A stretch of 33,980 nt of DNA from Flavobacteriales bacterium. GTDB taxonomy: Bacteria > Bacteroidota > Bacteroidia > Flavobacteriales_D > Sanyastnellaceae. Shown here piece after piece: positions 1-7,518 of this stretch. Made by a program: the position numbers and the translations under genes. Location: positions 1 through 33,980 of the forward strand of contig CANIAA010000006.1 in NCBI GenBank assembly GCA_947465255.1, in the 5' to 3' direction. Each line of letters begins with the position of its first letter. Position 1 is the stretch's first letter. The notes under the pieces are model-generated. The model did no database searches. It had not been told where the DNA came from and saw nothing but the letters and a program-made list of their open reading frames with translations.

Positions 1-107
1 AGACATTGTCAAGAGAAAGAAGATGCTATGAAGTCGGTTCATTATTGGTACTAGTTTATTGACAAAAGTAAGGTGGAATTGTAATCTACTTTCAACATCT
101 TTGTAGT

Positions 108-467
108 GTGAAAAAGACAGCTGTTATTGGCGCATCTCCTAACCCAGACCGTTACAGTCATAAAGCGGTGCAGGCACTTGTCAAATCTGGATTCGATTGC
201 GTCGCGATTGGGTTAAAACAGGGTCAGATTGATGGCATACCCATTCAACTAAACCCCATTGATACCTCAACTATCGATACTGTAAGCTTGTATGTTGGAC
301 CCAAAAACCAACAAGCGTGGCGAGAAATGATCCTGAAAATCCATCCGAACCGAGTAATATTTAATCCCGGCACGGAGAATCCCGAATTCGAATCAGAACT
401 CATTCTTAACGGCATTGCGGTCGAGCATGCATGTACTTTGGTGCTGCTTTCCACAGGCCAATTCTGA
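108..467 (+). CDS. CoA-binding domain protein (YccU-like)
   Basis: This 119-residue protein is a single Rossmann-type CoA_binding domain. The N-terminus runs straight into the nucleotide-loop signature AVIGASPNPDRYSHKA, and the C-terminal half carries the family-typical RVIFNPGTENPEFE segment followed by a GIAVEHACT strand. Standalone proteins of this family are cytosolic, about 120-140 residues long, and are presumed to bind CoA or acyl-CoA; the biological role is not established. The start is a GTG directly before KKTAVIG; no earlier in-frame start fits. The gene is followed 7 bp later by a GNAT acetyltransferase, which uses acetyl-CoA, so a link through CoA metabolism is possible but only inferred. 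A CATCTTTG sequence just upstream (96-103) resembles a -7 box, but no matching -33 element is visible. Confidence 0.85.
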   Translation: MKKTAVIGASPNPDRYSHKAVQALVKSGFDCVAIGLKQGQIDGIPIQLNPIDTSTIDTVSLYVGPKNQQAWREMILKIHPNRVIFNPGTENPEFESELILNGIAVEHACTLVLLSTGQF

Positions 468-474
468 ACCATCC

Positions 475-954
475 ATGATTACCCTTCGCGCACTTCGATT
501 GGCTGATTTGGATATGGTATACCAATGGGAAAACAATCCTGAACTATGGCATGTATCAGAACAAAAAGGTCCTTTCAGCAGAGCTGAAATCGAAGCGTTC
601 GTGGAAAAATGTGTCGATGAAAGTAATCCCGAAATTACCCGGTGGCTGATTTGCAGAGGTGAACATGCAATAGGAGCAGTTGACCTATTCGACATGGATA
701 ACAAATTGAATCAATGTGGTATTGGTATTTTCATTCTTGAACAGAAGAATCGAAACTATGGATACGCCACAATAGCATTAAAATCTGCACTAACAAGATT
801 GTCCAAATCAGGAATCGAAAGCGTGATTGCGATTATTTTCGACGACAACCAAGCAAGTCGGAGATTATTTTTGAGGGCGGGTTTTATTCCGGGGCGTTCC
901 TTAATCTACAACGGTAAGCATGCAACTCGGTTCTCACTTTCACTTCCCATATGA
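475..954 (+). CDS. GNAT family N-acetyltransferase (RimJ/RimL type)
   Basis: This is a 159-residue GCN5-related acetyltransferase that would transfer an acetyl group from acetyl-CoA to an amine. The N-terminal strand MITLRALRLADLDMVYQWEN is typical of RimL-like enzymes. The acetyl-CoA pyrophosphate loop (motif A) is seen as EQKNRNYGYATIAL around residues 84-97, and motif B as DDNQASRRLFLRAGF near residues 122-136. The ORF track extends upstream to 415, but that part overlaps the preceding gene and does not look like GNAT sequence, so the start is placed at the ATG at 475. The stop overlaps the mltG start (ATGA), indicating translational coupling. The substrate cannot be read from the sequence; a protein N-terminus or an envelope precursor amine are options. 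Confidence 0.88.
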   Translation: MITLRALRLADLDMVYQWENNPELWHVSEQKGPFSRAEIEAFVEKCVDESNPEITRWLICRGEHAIGAVDLFDMDNKLNQCGIGIFILEQKNRNYGYATIALKSALTRLSKSGIESVIAIIFDDNQASRRLFLRAGFIPGRSLIYNGKHATRFSLSLPI

Positions 955-1964
955 AAAAAAAAACACAGAAGCTACTCATTGCCATCATCGTTATTAGTTT
1001 ACTGGCAAGTACCGGCTATCTCTTTTTATTCAAAGCGCCTAATCTTTCACTTCCGGGAAATGATTGTGTTTTCTCCGTGAAAGAAACAACTTCACTTCAA
1101 GACATACTGACACAAAACAGTATTAGCCTTAAGAGTGAAACAACTTTAAAAATAAGCTCAACACTGAAACAACTGAATTCAATCAAGCCAGGCAGATATC
1201 GTTTAACCAATGGCATGAGTAATGGCGAAATCATCCGCGAATTCAGATCAGGCGGAATAGCTACCGTAAAAATCCGAATTGACGATGTAACGACATTGGA
1301 AGAATTAGCCGGCAGACTCGGATTCAACTTGCTTCATGATAGTGCATACTTCATGAGCACATTTCTGAATGACTCACTTTTACAATCGATGGGAATATCG
1401 CCAGGCGATGCAACTATCCTGATTCGACCGAACACGTATGAATTTTATTGGGACATGAGTGGACCGACATTTCTTAAAAAGATGAAGTCAGAATTTGACA
1501 AACTATGGAATGAAAATAGGTTGAAGCAATCGGATGAAATTGGAATGTCACCATCAGAAGTTACTGTCCTCGCGTCTATTGTTAAAGCCGAAACGGCAAA
1601 CAGCGATGAAGCCCCTCGCATTGCAGGGCTCTATTTGAATCGTCTTCGCATAGAAATGCCCCTGCAATCTGACCCAACTACTCTTTTTGGAAGAAAAAAA
1701 TCGGCGCAACGTGTTTATTTGAGTGATCTGCAAGCAGACACTCCATATAATACGTATAAGATTACCGGGTTGCCACCCGGCCCGATTAACTTCCCTGAGA
1801 CCGTATACATCGATGCTGTGCTGAAGGCTGAAAGCCATGGATATATTTTTATGTGCGCAGAACCCGGAGCGACCGGTAAACACCGGTTTGCGAAATCATT
1901 GGCTGAACACGAGCGCAATAGAACAGACTACGTGAACTGGCTGCAGAAGCGGGGCATCGAATAG
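951..1964 (+). CDS. mltG: endolytic peptidoglycan transglycosylase MltG (YceG-like)
   Basis: MltG cleaves nascent glycan strands at the inner membrane and is thought to act as a glycan terminase. This 337-residue protein has one N-terminal transmembrane segment (about residues 6-28) after a lysine-rich start, a LysM-like region (about 35-105), and the YceG catalytic domain. The signature TVLASIVKAETAN is followed by IAGLYLNRLRIEMPLQSDPTT. The usual first Glu of the EKET motif is Lys here, while the second Glu (Glu214), taken as the catalytic acid, is kept. The C-terminus has the family-typical TPYNTYKITGLPPGPI and FAKSLAEHERN. The length is normal. The start overlaps the preceding GNAT stop by 4 bp. 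No terminator is seen before the next gene, which has its own promoter in the gap. Confidence 0.95.
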   Translation: MKKKTQKLLIAIIVISLLASTGYLFLFKAPNLSLPGNDCVFSVKETTSLQDILTQNSISLKSETTLKISSTLKQLNSIKPGRYRLTNGMSNGEIIREFRSGGIATVKIRIDDVTTLEELAGRLGFNLLHDSAYFMSTFLNDSLLQSMGISPGDATILIRPNTYEFYWDMSGPTFLKKMKSEFDKLWNENRLKQSDEIGMSPSEVTVLASIVKAETANSDEAPRIAGLYLNRLRIEMPLQSDPTTLFGRKKSAQRVYLSDLQADTPYNTYKITGLPPGPINFPETVYIDAVLKAESHGYIFMCAEPGATGKHRFAKSLAEHERNRTDYVNWLQKRGIE

Positions 1965-1972
1965 GTTTTTTG

Positions 1973-2002
1973 TTGATAAATCAAGCTGTTTTATTACTTT
2001 TG
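1973..2002 (+). promoter_or_regulatory. Bacteroidota-type promoter for the hybrid kinase
   Basis: A TTG at 1973-1975 and TACTTTTG at 1995-2002 are separated by exactly 19 bp, which matches the Bacteroidota TTG-N19-TAnnTTTG consensus. The box ends only 7 bp before the ATG at 2010, so the transcript would be leaderless or nearly so. Confidence 0.7.
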
Positions 2003-2009
2003 TGTTGAT

Positions 2010-4205
2010 ATGTTAGGCAGAGAGAAGATTCTTTGGCGGCTTCGCGTGCTTCTGTTTGTTATGGTTGGTGTAACCGTAGCTTCTTGCATTGTGCTCATAT
2101 ACAGTCAAAGCAGTCTGAGCAGCTATCTCTCCAAGATTAGCCTTTCATCGCGCCAAAAGGCTTTAGCAGAGGAGTTAGGTCGCAGAATGTTCGCCATACA
2201 ACGTAAGGTAAACGAGCACAGCGACTTCCAAGGTGAAATCGCAGAGTTCGAAGTCTCTCTGAATAAATGGGAAAATGCGCAGAAGGCGCTTATAACCGGC
2301 AGCGAACAATATGGTACTTCGGGAAGCAATACCAACGCATCGCAAGAAATGCTTCAGAATTCGTCGGTTCAGTTTGTTCAGTGCCGCGATTTTCTGACAG
2401 CCTACATCAAGACACCCGAAACGTATACATTAGAACAACTGGATACCGGAATGGCGGTTTTGGAGGAGTATGTAGGCAGTATCAATAATGTAACCGGTCA
2501 GTTTTTGTTAGAAAGCGAGCTCCAAGAAAATGTAACTATTTCGGCCATCGGTTTGATTTCGGCGGCAACGCTGACAATTTTCATTTTAGGTTTTGTCTTA
2601 ATTCTCAAACCCATCCGAAAGAATTTTGAAGGTGCGGATTCGGAAATTGAAGAAGCCGAAAAGAAGGTTAATGAAGCTTTGCAAGCAAAAACAGAGTTTC
2701 TCTCCAACATGAGCCATGAAGTGCGCACACCTCTCAACGGTGTTATCGGCATGAGTGAACTACTTCTCCAAAGCAAATTGGACGAAGAGCAACGCGTGTA
2801 TTCGAGGAATATTCATAATAGTGCAATTCACTTATTGGAACTACTCAATAATGTGTTGGACGTAGCCAAAATGCAATCGACCAAGATGGAAGTTCTTAAG
2901 GAACGGTTCTCGGTTCAAGACTGTATTGATCAAGTAATCGATTTAATGAAACCACTTGCCCATGGTAAGAAGATCGAGTTGATGTCAGACGTTTCTCCTG
3001 ATATTCCCTTGGAAATTCTCAGCGATGAGCACCGGATACGTCAAATCTTAATCAATTTGGTTAACAACGCGATCAAGTTTACACACCAGGGGGAAGTTGT
3101 AATCAAAACCGAATTAGTAAATCGAGAGAACGAATTTGTGCAAATCGAGTTCAGTATTAAGGATACAGGAATCGGGATTGATGCTGAAGAATTAGAAAAA
3201 ATCTTTGAGTCATTCTATCAAGTTGATTCTTCTAATCAAAAGAAATATCCAGGATCAGGGCTTGGGCTATCAATAAGTAAGAACATCGCCCATGAACTGG
3301 GAAGCAAAATAAAGGTTACTAGCACTCCCGGTAAAGGATCCATATTCTCATTCAGTCTCGTTGCTGAGATTACAGGACAAGACCATAAAGAAAAGGTAAA
3401 GGCACTGCAAGGTTTACAAGCATTGGTTATCGACGACAACACCACCAATCTAAAAATCTTAGTCAAACAGTTATCTGCCTGGGGCATACAGGCGACTCCT
3501 TTCAACAGCCCTCAACTGGTAACAGATGTAATGTCGAATCTCAACAAGTTTGATTTCGTTATTCTGGACATGCAAATGCCGGAGCTCGACGGACAGTCAG
3601 TAGCTAAAACCATTCGCACTCACTTTACTTATCAGGAGCTTCCCATCATCGTCCTCTCCTCATTGGGCGAGTACATGATGCATGATCGAGATAATCTATA
3701 CAATGCATTCCTGACTAAACCCGTCAAGCAATCCAAACTACTCGATACAATTATCGATGTAATGCAGATAAGTCCCGTGCAATTGGCAAAGCTTACTATG
3801 CAAAGTGGAAACAAGGAAGTAATAGGATCTAACTCAGGACTGAAGATTCTACTCGCGCAAGACAATGAACTATCACGAGCGGTCACAGCAAAAACACTTG
3901 AACGTTTGGGGCACAAGTCTATCACAGTAGCAACCGGCAAAGAGGTTTTAGAAAAATCACACAAGGAAGAGTACGATCTGATTCTAATGGACGTGAAGGA
4001 GAACGAAGTTGATGGCATTGAAACAACGAAGCAGTTAAAGAAGTTGGTCGATGAGGAATCTATGCCCGTCATTATCGGTCTAAGCCGAGACCAACAGAAA
4101 GACAAAGCGATATGCATTCAAGCAGGCATGGACGACATCTTGGAAAAACCAATGCGTGCTGAAGTTCTGCAGGAAAAAATCAACTACTGGATTATATCTC
4201 AGTAA
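2010..4205 (+). CDS. membrane hybrid histidine kinase with two receiver domains
   Basis: This 731-residue sensor kinase would autophosphorylate and pass phosphate to its own receivers. It has TM1 (about 11-31), an extracytoplasmic helical sensor region (about 32-173, CHASE3/PilJ-like in appearance, family uncertain), TM2 (about 176-199), HisKA with FLSNMSHEVRTPLNG (phospho-His236), and HATPase_c with NLVNNAIKF, DTGIGID and GSGLGLSIS. Receiver 1 (about 467-590) has VIDDN, phospho-acceptor Asp520 in FVILDMQMPELDG, and Lys in LTKP. Receiver 2 (about 611-731) has Asp661 and Lys in EKP, but its acidic pair reads AQDN instead of an E/D-D pair and the post-Asp loop is KENEVDG, so it may be weakened. 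No HPt domain or DNA-binding output domain is present, so a separate phosphotransfer partner is expected elsewhere. The ligand is unknown. Confidence 0.92.
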   Translation: MLGREKILWRLRVLLFVMVGVTVASCIVLIYSQSSLSSYLSKISLSSRQKALAEELGRRMFAIQRKVNEHSDFQGEIAEFEVSLNKWENAQKALITGSEQYGTSGSNTNASQEMLQNSSVQFVQCRDFLTAYIKTPETYTLEQLDTGMAVLEEYVGSINNVTGQFLLESELQENVTISAIGLISAATLTIFILGFVLILKPIRKNFEGADSEIEEAEKKVNEALQAKTEFLSNMSHEVRTPLNGVIGMSELLLQSKLDEEQRVYSRNIHNSAIHLLELLNNVLDVAKMQSTKMEVLKERFSVQDCIDQVIDLMKPLAHGKKIELMSDVSPDIPLEILSDEHRIRQILINLVNNAIKFTHQGEVVIKTELVNRENEFVQIEFSIKDTGIGIDAEELEKIFESFYQVDSSNQKKYPGSGLGLSISKNIAHELGSKIKVTSTPGKGSIFSFSLVAEITGQDHKEKVKALQGLQALVIDDNTTNLKILVKQLSAWGIQATPFNSPQLVTDVMSNLNKFDFVILDMQMPELDGQSVAKTIRTHFTYQELPIIVLSSLGEYMMHDRDNLYNAFLTKPVKQSKLLDTIIDVMQISPVQLAKLTMQSGNKEVIGSNSGLKILLAQDNELSRAVTAKTLERLGHKSITVATGKEVLEKSHKEEYDLILMDVKENEVDGIETTKQLKKLVDEESMPVIIGLSRDQQKDKAICIQAGMDDILEKPMRAEVLQEKINYWIISQ

Positions 4206-4391
4206 GGATTGTACTCTAAGTCCGAGTTTCTTTTTCAACTCTCAGTTCTGAACCTGTACACTTTCAGTGTTACCAACCATGATGGTCAATCAAATCAAAA
4301 TTCAGAACGCCTGCGCTACATACTTCACTGCTCATCCGCATACAAACAGCCTTAGTGAATCGTTCAGTATATTGCAGCTCCTCGTATTGAA

Positions 4392-5279
4392 ATGCATCAC
4401 ACGAAACGCTTTCTATTCTTACTGATTATAGTTGTTGCTGTCATTAAAATGAAAGCGCAACATGACACACTTTCAAGTAAGTATAGAAACCTAAAGACTT
4501 GGTCAATACCCTTGACTATAGGGGCTTCCAGCTACATAATGCTCAACGAGCTTTGGTATAAAAATTATCCACGCACGAGCCTTCACTCCTTTAATGACAA
4601 CTCTGAATGGTTGCAAGTCGACAAAGTTGGGCATGCATTTACATCGTACACCTTGGCGCGATATCTCAATAGTTATTTCGAACATAATTTGAATCTAGAA
4701 TCAGATTCATGGCGAGGTGCAGCAACGAGTATGCTATACATGACAAGCATTGAACTGCTTGATGGCAGAAGCGCTCAATGGGGATTTTCGTGGGGTGATA
4801 TGATTGCGAACACGAGTGGAATTTTTCTATTCTCTGCACAAGATTTTCTTTGGAACGAGCAACGCATCACATTGAAATTCTCATACACTCCTTCCTCATT
4901 TGCGAGCTACAACGAAGAAGTACTAGGTCGTAATTTTCAACAACGCATCTTAAAGGACTACAATGCACAAACGTATTGGGCATCATTCAACATACACAAA
5001 TTTCTCGCTTCTGGCGCGACTTTCCCGAGGTGGTTGAATATTGCAATAGGATATGGCGCAACAAAAATGACAAGTGCAAATTTCGTTGTTGATGATGTTA
5101 ATAATTTTCAACGCGAGCGTGAATTCTACTTTTCATTTGATGCAGATTTGGAACGTGTTCGATGGAAGAAAAAATGGATGAAGCGAACAGCGAAAATTTT
5201 AAGCTTCATAAAAATTCCAGGACCCACTTTTGAAATTCGTGATAATGGAAAAATAAAATTTCACGGATTGTTTTTTTGA
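4392..5279 (+). CDS. DUF2279 (YfiM-like) family protein with signal peptide
   Basis: This is a 295-residue protein with an N-terminal signal sequence ending near KMKAQHD (residues 1-22). The core matches the DUF2279 pattern: QVDKVGHAFTSYTLARYL, a second block with MTSIELLDGRSAQWGFSWGDMIANTSG, then a C-terminal region with alternating strands (LNIAIGYGATKM, REFYFSFDADLERV). The conserved His and Asp residues (DKVGH, GDxxAN) suggest a membrane-associated or periplasmic protein, but its biochemical role is not known. It is common in Bacteroidota. The 186-bp gap before it holds no obvious hairpin or promoter. The next gene (dodecin) starts 33 bp after its stop, so the two may be co-transcribed. 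Confidence 0.8.
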   Translation: MHHTKRFLFLLIIVVAVIKMKAQHDTLSSKYRNLKTWSIPLTIGASSYIMLNELWYKNYPRTSLHSFNDNSEWLQVDKVGHAFTSYTLARYLNSYFEHNLNLESDSWRGAATSMLYMTSIELLDGRSAQWGFSWGDMIANTSGIFLFSAQDFLWNEQRITLKFSYTPSSFASYNEEVLGRNFQQRILKDYNAQTYWASFNIHKFLASGATFPRWLNIAIGYGATKMTSANFVVDDVNNFQREREFYFSFDADLERVRWKKKWMKRTAKILSFIKIPGPTFEIRDNGKIKFHGLFF

Positions 5280-5312
5280 AGACCTGAACAGAAACCGAAG
5301 TGAGAAATTGAA

Positions 5313-5825
5313 ATGGGAGTTTATCGAGTGACAGAGATAACACATGCTTCACCCAAGAGTTGGGAAGATGCAACGGCCAAAGTAGTGGAAGAAGCAATGG
5401 CTCGTTTCAATAGCGTTAGTTCGGTTTATGTTCAAGACCAGACCGCAAGAGTATTAAATGGGAAGGTGAATGAGTTTTGCGTTACGGCCAAGGTCACTTA
5501 TGAAATTGTAAATCACAAATCAACCGTTACAAATATGAAAACAAAGTCAAAATCACACGCTGCCCCTAAGGCCGTGAAGAAGGCTGCTGCCAAGAAGGCT
5601 GCTCCTAAGAAGAAAGCTGCTGCTAAGAAAGCTGCTCCTAAGAAGGCTGCTGCTAAGAAGGCTGCTGCTCCTAAGAAGGCTGCTGCTAAGAAGGCTGCTC
5701 CGAAGAAAGCTGCTGCTCCTAAGAAGGCTGCTGCTAAGAAGGCTGCTCCGAAGAAAGCTGCTGCTAAGAAGGCTGCTGCTCCGAAGAAAGCTGCTGCTCC
5801 TAAGAAGGCTGCTGCTAAGAAGTAA
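5313..5825 (+). CDS. dodecin domain fused to a histone H1-like Lys/Ala-rich tail
   Basis: Residues 1-67 read as a complete dodecin (VYRVTEITHASPKSWEDAT, then ARVLNGKVNEFCVTAKVTYEI). Dodecins are about 70-residue proteins that form hollow dodecamers and bind flavins or CoA. Here the frame continues without a stop through a short linker (KSTVTNMKTKSKSHAAPKAV) into about 80 residues of KKAAAKKAAPKK-type repeats, as in bacterial histone H1-like DNA-binding proteins, for 170 residues in total. The position where archaeal and Thermus dodecins carry the flavin-stacking Trp is Ser or Val here (SVSSVYV), so flavin binding is doubtful. An in-frame ATG at 5535 could also allow a separate tail-only product of 96 residues. 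The start at 5313 is the standard dodecin start. An intrinsic terminator follows. Confidence 0.85.
   Translation: MGVYRVTEITHASPKSWEDATAKVVEEAMARFNSVSSVYVQDQTARVLNGKVNEFCVTAKVTYEIVNHKSTVTNMKTKSKSHAAPKAVKKAAAKKAAPKKKAAAKKAAPKKAAAKKAAAPKKAAAKKAAPKKAAAPKKAAAKKAAPKKAAAKKAAAPKKAAAPKKAAAKK
5577..5822 (+). repeat. in-frame minisatellite encoding KKAAA/KKAAP units
   Basis: The DNA is a degenerate tandem repeat of AAGAAGGCTGCTGCT-type 15-bp and 18-bp units. Near-identical codon use (GCT for Ala, AAG for Lys) indicates recent expansion by slippage or unequal crossover, so tail length is probably variable between strains. Confidence 0.85.
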
Positions 5826-5845
5826 TATTCTTCGTAACGAAAATG

Positions 5846-5870
5846 AAAACCCCGCAATGCGGGGTTTTTT
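5846..5870 (+). terminator. intrinsic terminator after the dodecin fusion gene, probably bidirectional
   Basis: The arms AAAACCCCGC and GCGGGGTTTT form a 10-bp stem with an AAT loop, followed by further T residues on the plus strand. The minus strand also ends in TTTT, so it can serve the convergent minus-strand gene ending at 5905. Confidence 0.9.
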
Positions 5871-5904
5871 GTTTTCAGTAATTCCGAAACAAGTATTCAG
5901 CTTT

Positions 5905-6939
5905 CTACTTCTGCAATTTGATGAACACAGGCAGATGATCTGAATATCCACCCTTGTATGAATCACCGGCGTATGATCTGCTGGGGCGAACAACGCCATC
6001 CTTGTCGCGAAAAAGGATTCTATCATCGCGCAATACACCTGACGCTTGCGCGTCAACATGCCAACCGGTTGTGGTCATAAATCCTCTGGAAGTAATCATT
6101 TGATCCAAAGCGCCCCACTCACCCTTATAGAAATAGGAGCCATTCCCCGATGCATGTATTGCGTACATCTGATTATACAAAGGAGACGAAGGCTGGTCCG
6201 ATGCGCCCAGAGTTTCATATATACTCTTGTCATTAGGATGATCATTGAAGTCACCCATGATTAGAATTTTAGCATTGGCATTTTCTGAAAGCACAACATC
6301 AATTTTCGACTTCAACAAGGCTGCAACTGCCAATCGATTCGGTTCACTTTCGGTTTGCCCACCGCTTCGGCTCGGCCAATGGTTTACAAAAAAGTGAATC
6401 GTCTCTCCATCCAACTTGCCCTGTGCATGCAATATATCACGCGTGTTTGGATCTTTCGGATCGGGCAAAGCGATCGTATAATACTCGAATCGCACATCTT
6501 TCAATTTCGATGCATCATACAATGCTACAGCATCAATACCACGCTCATCGGGACTGTCGGCATGGATAATTTCATAGCGCCCCTTTTTAGGAGAAGCATT
6601 CAATGCAGGCTCGCGCACCAAATCAAGGAGCACAGCTTTATTCTCTATCTCACACAATCCTATAAAAACAGGTAGTTCTCCAGGGAGCAAATCAATAACT
6701 TCTGAAATACGCGAAAGCTTTTCACTGTAGCGAACAGAACTCCACTGCAATTTTCCCGAGGGAGTAAAGTCTTCATCGATTGTAATCGGATCATCAATCG
6801 TATCGAATAAATTCTCTACATTATAGAAAGCAACGATTACCTCCTCGCCTCCGGATTTTGATTTTCTCTGAGCAGTAGCACAAGACATTAAACAAAAGAA
6901 GAATGCCAAAGGGAGCAGGAATGATAGATGGTATTTCAT
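5905..6939 (-). CDS. endonuclease/exonuclease/phosphatase family lipoprotein
   Basis: This 344-residue protein belongs to the DNase I-like EEP superfamily. It starts with a lipoprotein signal (FFFCLMSCATAQ, lipobox Cys19), so it is probably anchored in the envelope. The catalytic blocks are visible in order: VAFYNVENLFDT, FIGLCEIENK (metal-binding Glu), DERGIDAVALYD, FFVNHWPSRSGG (His), ILIMGDFNDHPND (Asp and Asn), and the terminal SDHLPVFIKL (Asp-His pair). All key residues are present, so it should be an active metal-dependent phosphodiesterase or phosphatase. Secreted members in Bacteroidota are often nucleases scavenging extracellular DNA, but the substrate here is not shown. It is transcribed divergently from the MORN-like gene. 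Confidence 0.9.
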   Translation of the reverse strand: MKYHLSFLLPLAFFFCLMSCATAQRKSKSGGEEVIVAFYNVENLFDTIDDPITIDEDFTPSGKLQWSSVRYSEKLSRISEVIDLLPGELPVFIGLCEIENKAVLLDLVREPALNASPKKGRYEIIHADSPDERGIDAVALYDASKLKDVRFEYYTIALPDPKDPNTRDILHAQGKLDGETIHFFVNHWPSRSGGQTESEPNRLAVAALLKSKIDVVLSENANAKILIMGDFNDHPNDKSIYETLGASDQPSSPLYNQMYAIHASGNGSYFYKGEWGALDQMITSRGFMTTTGWHVDAQASGVLRDDRILFRDKDGVVRPSRSYAGDSYKGGYSDHLPVFIKLQK

Positions 6940-6953
6940 ATCGCAATTTTCAG

Positions 6954-6982
6954 CAAAGATGACCTTTTAAAGGGAATTTCAA
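6954..6982 (-). promoter_or_regulatory. candidate promoter of the EEP lipoprotein gene
   Basis: On the minus strand a T-rich TTTG ending at 6980 lies 18 bp from CATCTTTG (6961-6954), one mismatch from TAnnTTTG. The start codon is 14 bp further on. The spacer contains the small palindrome CCTTTTAAAGG (6963-6973). Confidence 0.45.
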
Positions 6983-7036
6983 AAAAATGCAACCATTATC
7001 CGACTGCTTACGTAACAACATGAAAACTGAACTGCA

Positions 7037-7483
7037 ATGAATAAAAACAAACTCTATACGCTCCTTTTGGGGATGTTCGCCTTCGGTCAAGGTGTCATGG
7101 CCCAAAGTCAACTGCAGCCCAAAACAGTTCATTTAAATGCGATGATGCAAACTGCATCCGAAACAGGTGCTACTTATCGGCTGCAACTAACGCCCCTCGA
7201 CGAAACGAAATACAAAGGCATCGTTTATGACGGAATGGAAAACCTGAAAGTAGAAGGTCAATACGTAGAGCGCAACGGACGCTACATCGAAGACGGCTAC
7301 TTCAAATACTACTTCCCGAATGGCAGCGTAGAAAGCGAAGGTGAATACCAGGCCGGAGTGAAAATTGGCCACTGGAAGCGATTCGATTTTATGGGCAACC
7401 GCAAACCGGATCGATACTATCCACCATCAAGCGCCAGCATGCGTCGCAAATCGATGAACATCGACATATCCACAGACAACTAA
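7037..7483 (+). CDS. small secreted MORN/YwqK-like repeat protein
   Basis: This 148-residue protein has a clear signal peptide (LYTLLLGMFAFGQGVMAQ) and a central segment resembling MORN/YwqK-type repeats: VEGQYVERNGRYIEDGYFKYYFPNGSVESEGEYQAGVKIGHWKRFD, with the typical G-x-x-x-xYYxNG and GxWKxxd pattern. Proteins of this type are widespread in Bacteroidota and are sometimes labelled YwqK-family antitoxins, although an antitoxin role is not supported here because no toxin gene is adjacent. The tail is basic and low in complexity (SSASMRRKSMN). It sits between the divergent EEP gene and the solute-binding lipoprotein, which has its own -7 box. Function unknown. Confidence 0.72.
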   Translation: MNKNKLYTLLLGMFAFGQGVMAQSQLQPKTVHLNAMMQTASETGATYRLQLTPLDETKYKGIVYDGMENLKVEGQYVERNGRYIEDGYFKYYFPNGSVESEGEYQAGVKIGHWKRFDFMGNRKPDRYYPPSSASMRRKSMNIDISTDN

Positions 7484-7491
7484 ACTTCTTG

Positions 7492-7518
7492 ATGGCCTGA
7501 CTACTTTTGGCGGGCCAT
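7492..7518 (+). promoter_or_regulatory. -7 box enclosed by an inverted repeat, overlapping the next start codon
   Basis: A perfect TAnnTTTG box, TACTTTTG (7502-7509), ends 7 bp before the ATG at 7517. It is enclosed by the 6-bp inverted repeat ATGGCC (7492-7497) and GGCCAT (7513-7518), the right arm covering the start codon. No -33 TTG is found at 19 bp. A repressor site is one possible reading. Confidence 0.45.

Noticed and set aside
4206-4391. Promoter or RNA in the gap before the DUF2279 gene
   Set aside because: TATATTGC near 4371 is only a poor -7 match, and no stable hairpin was found.
5513-6059. Minus-strand ORFs over the dodecin tail (114 and 168 aa, repeats of AAFLG or SSLLRSS type)
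   Set aside because: They are the complement of the KKAAA codon repeats; no start signal or conserved sequence supports them.
7037-7483. Antitoxin call for the YwqK-like protein
   Set aside because: It has a signal peptide and no adjacent toxin, so only a MORN-like label is supported.
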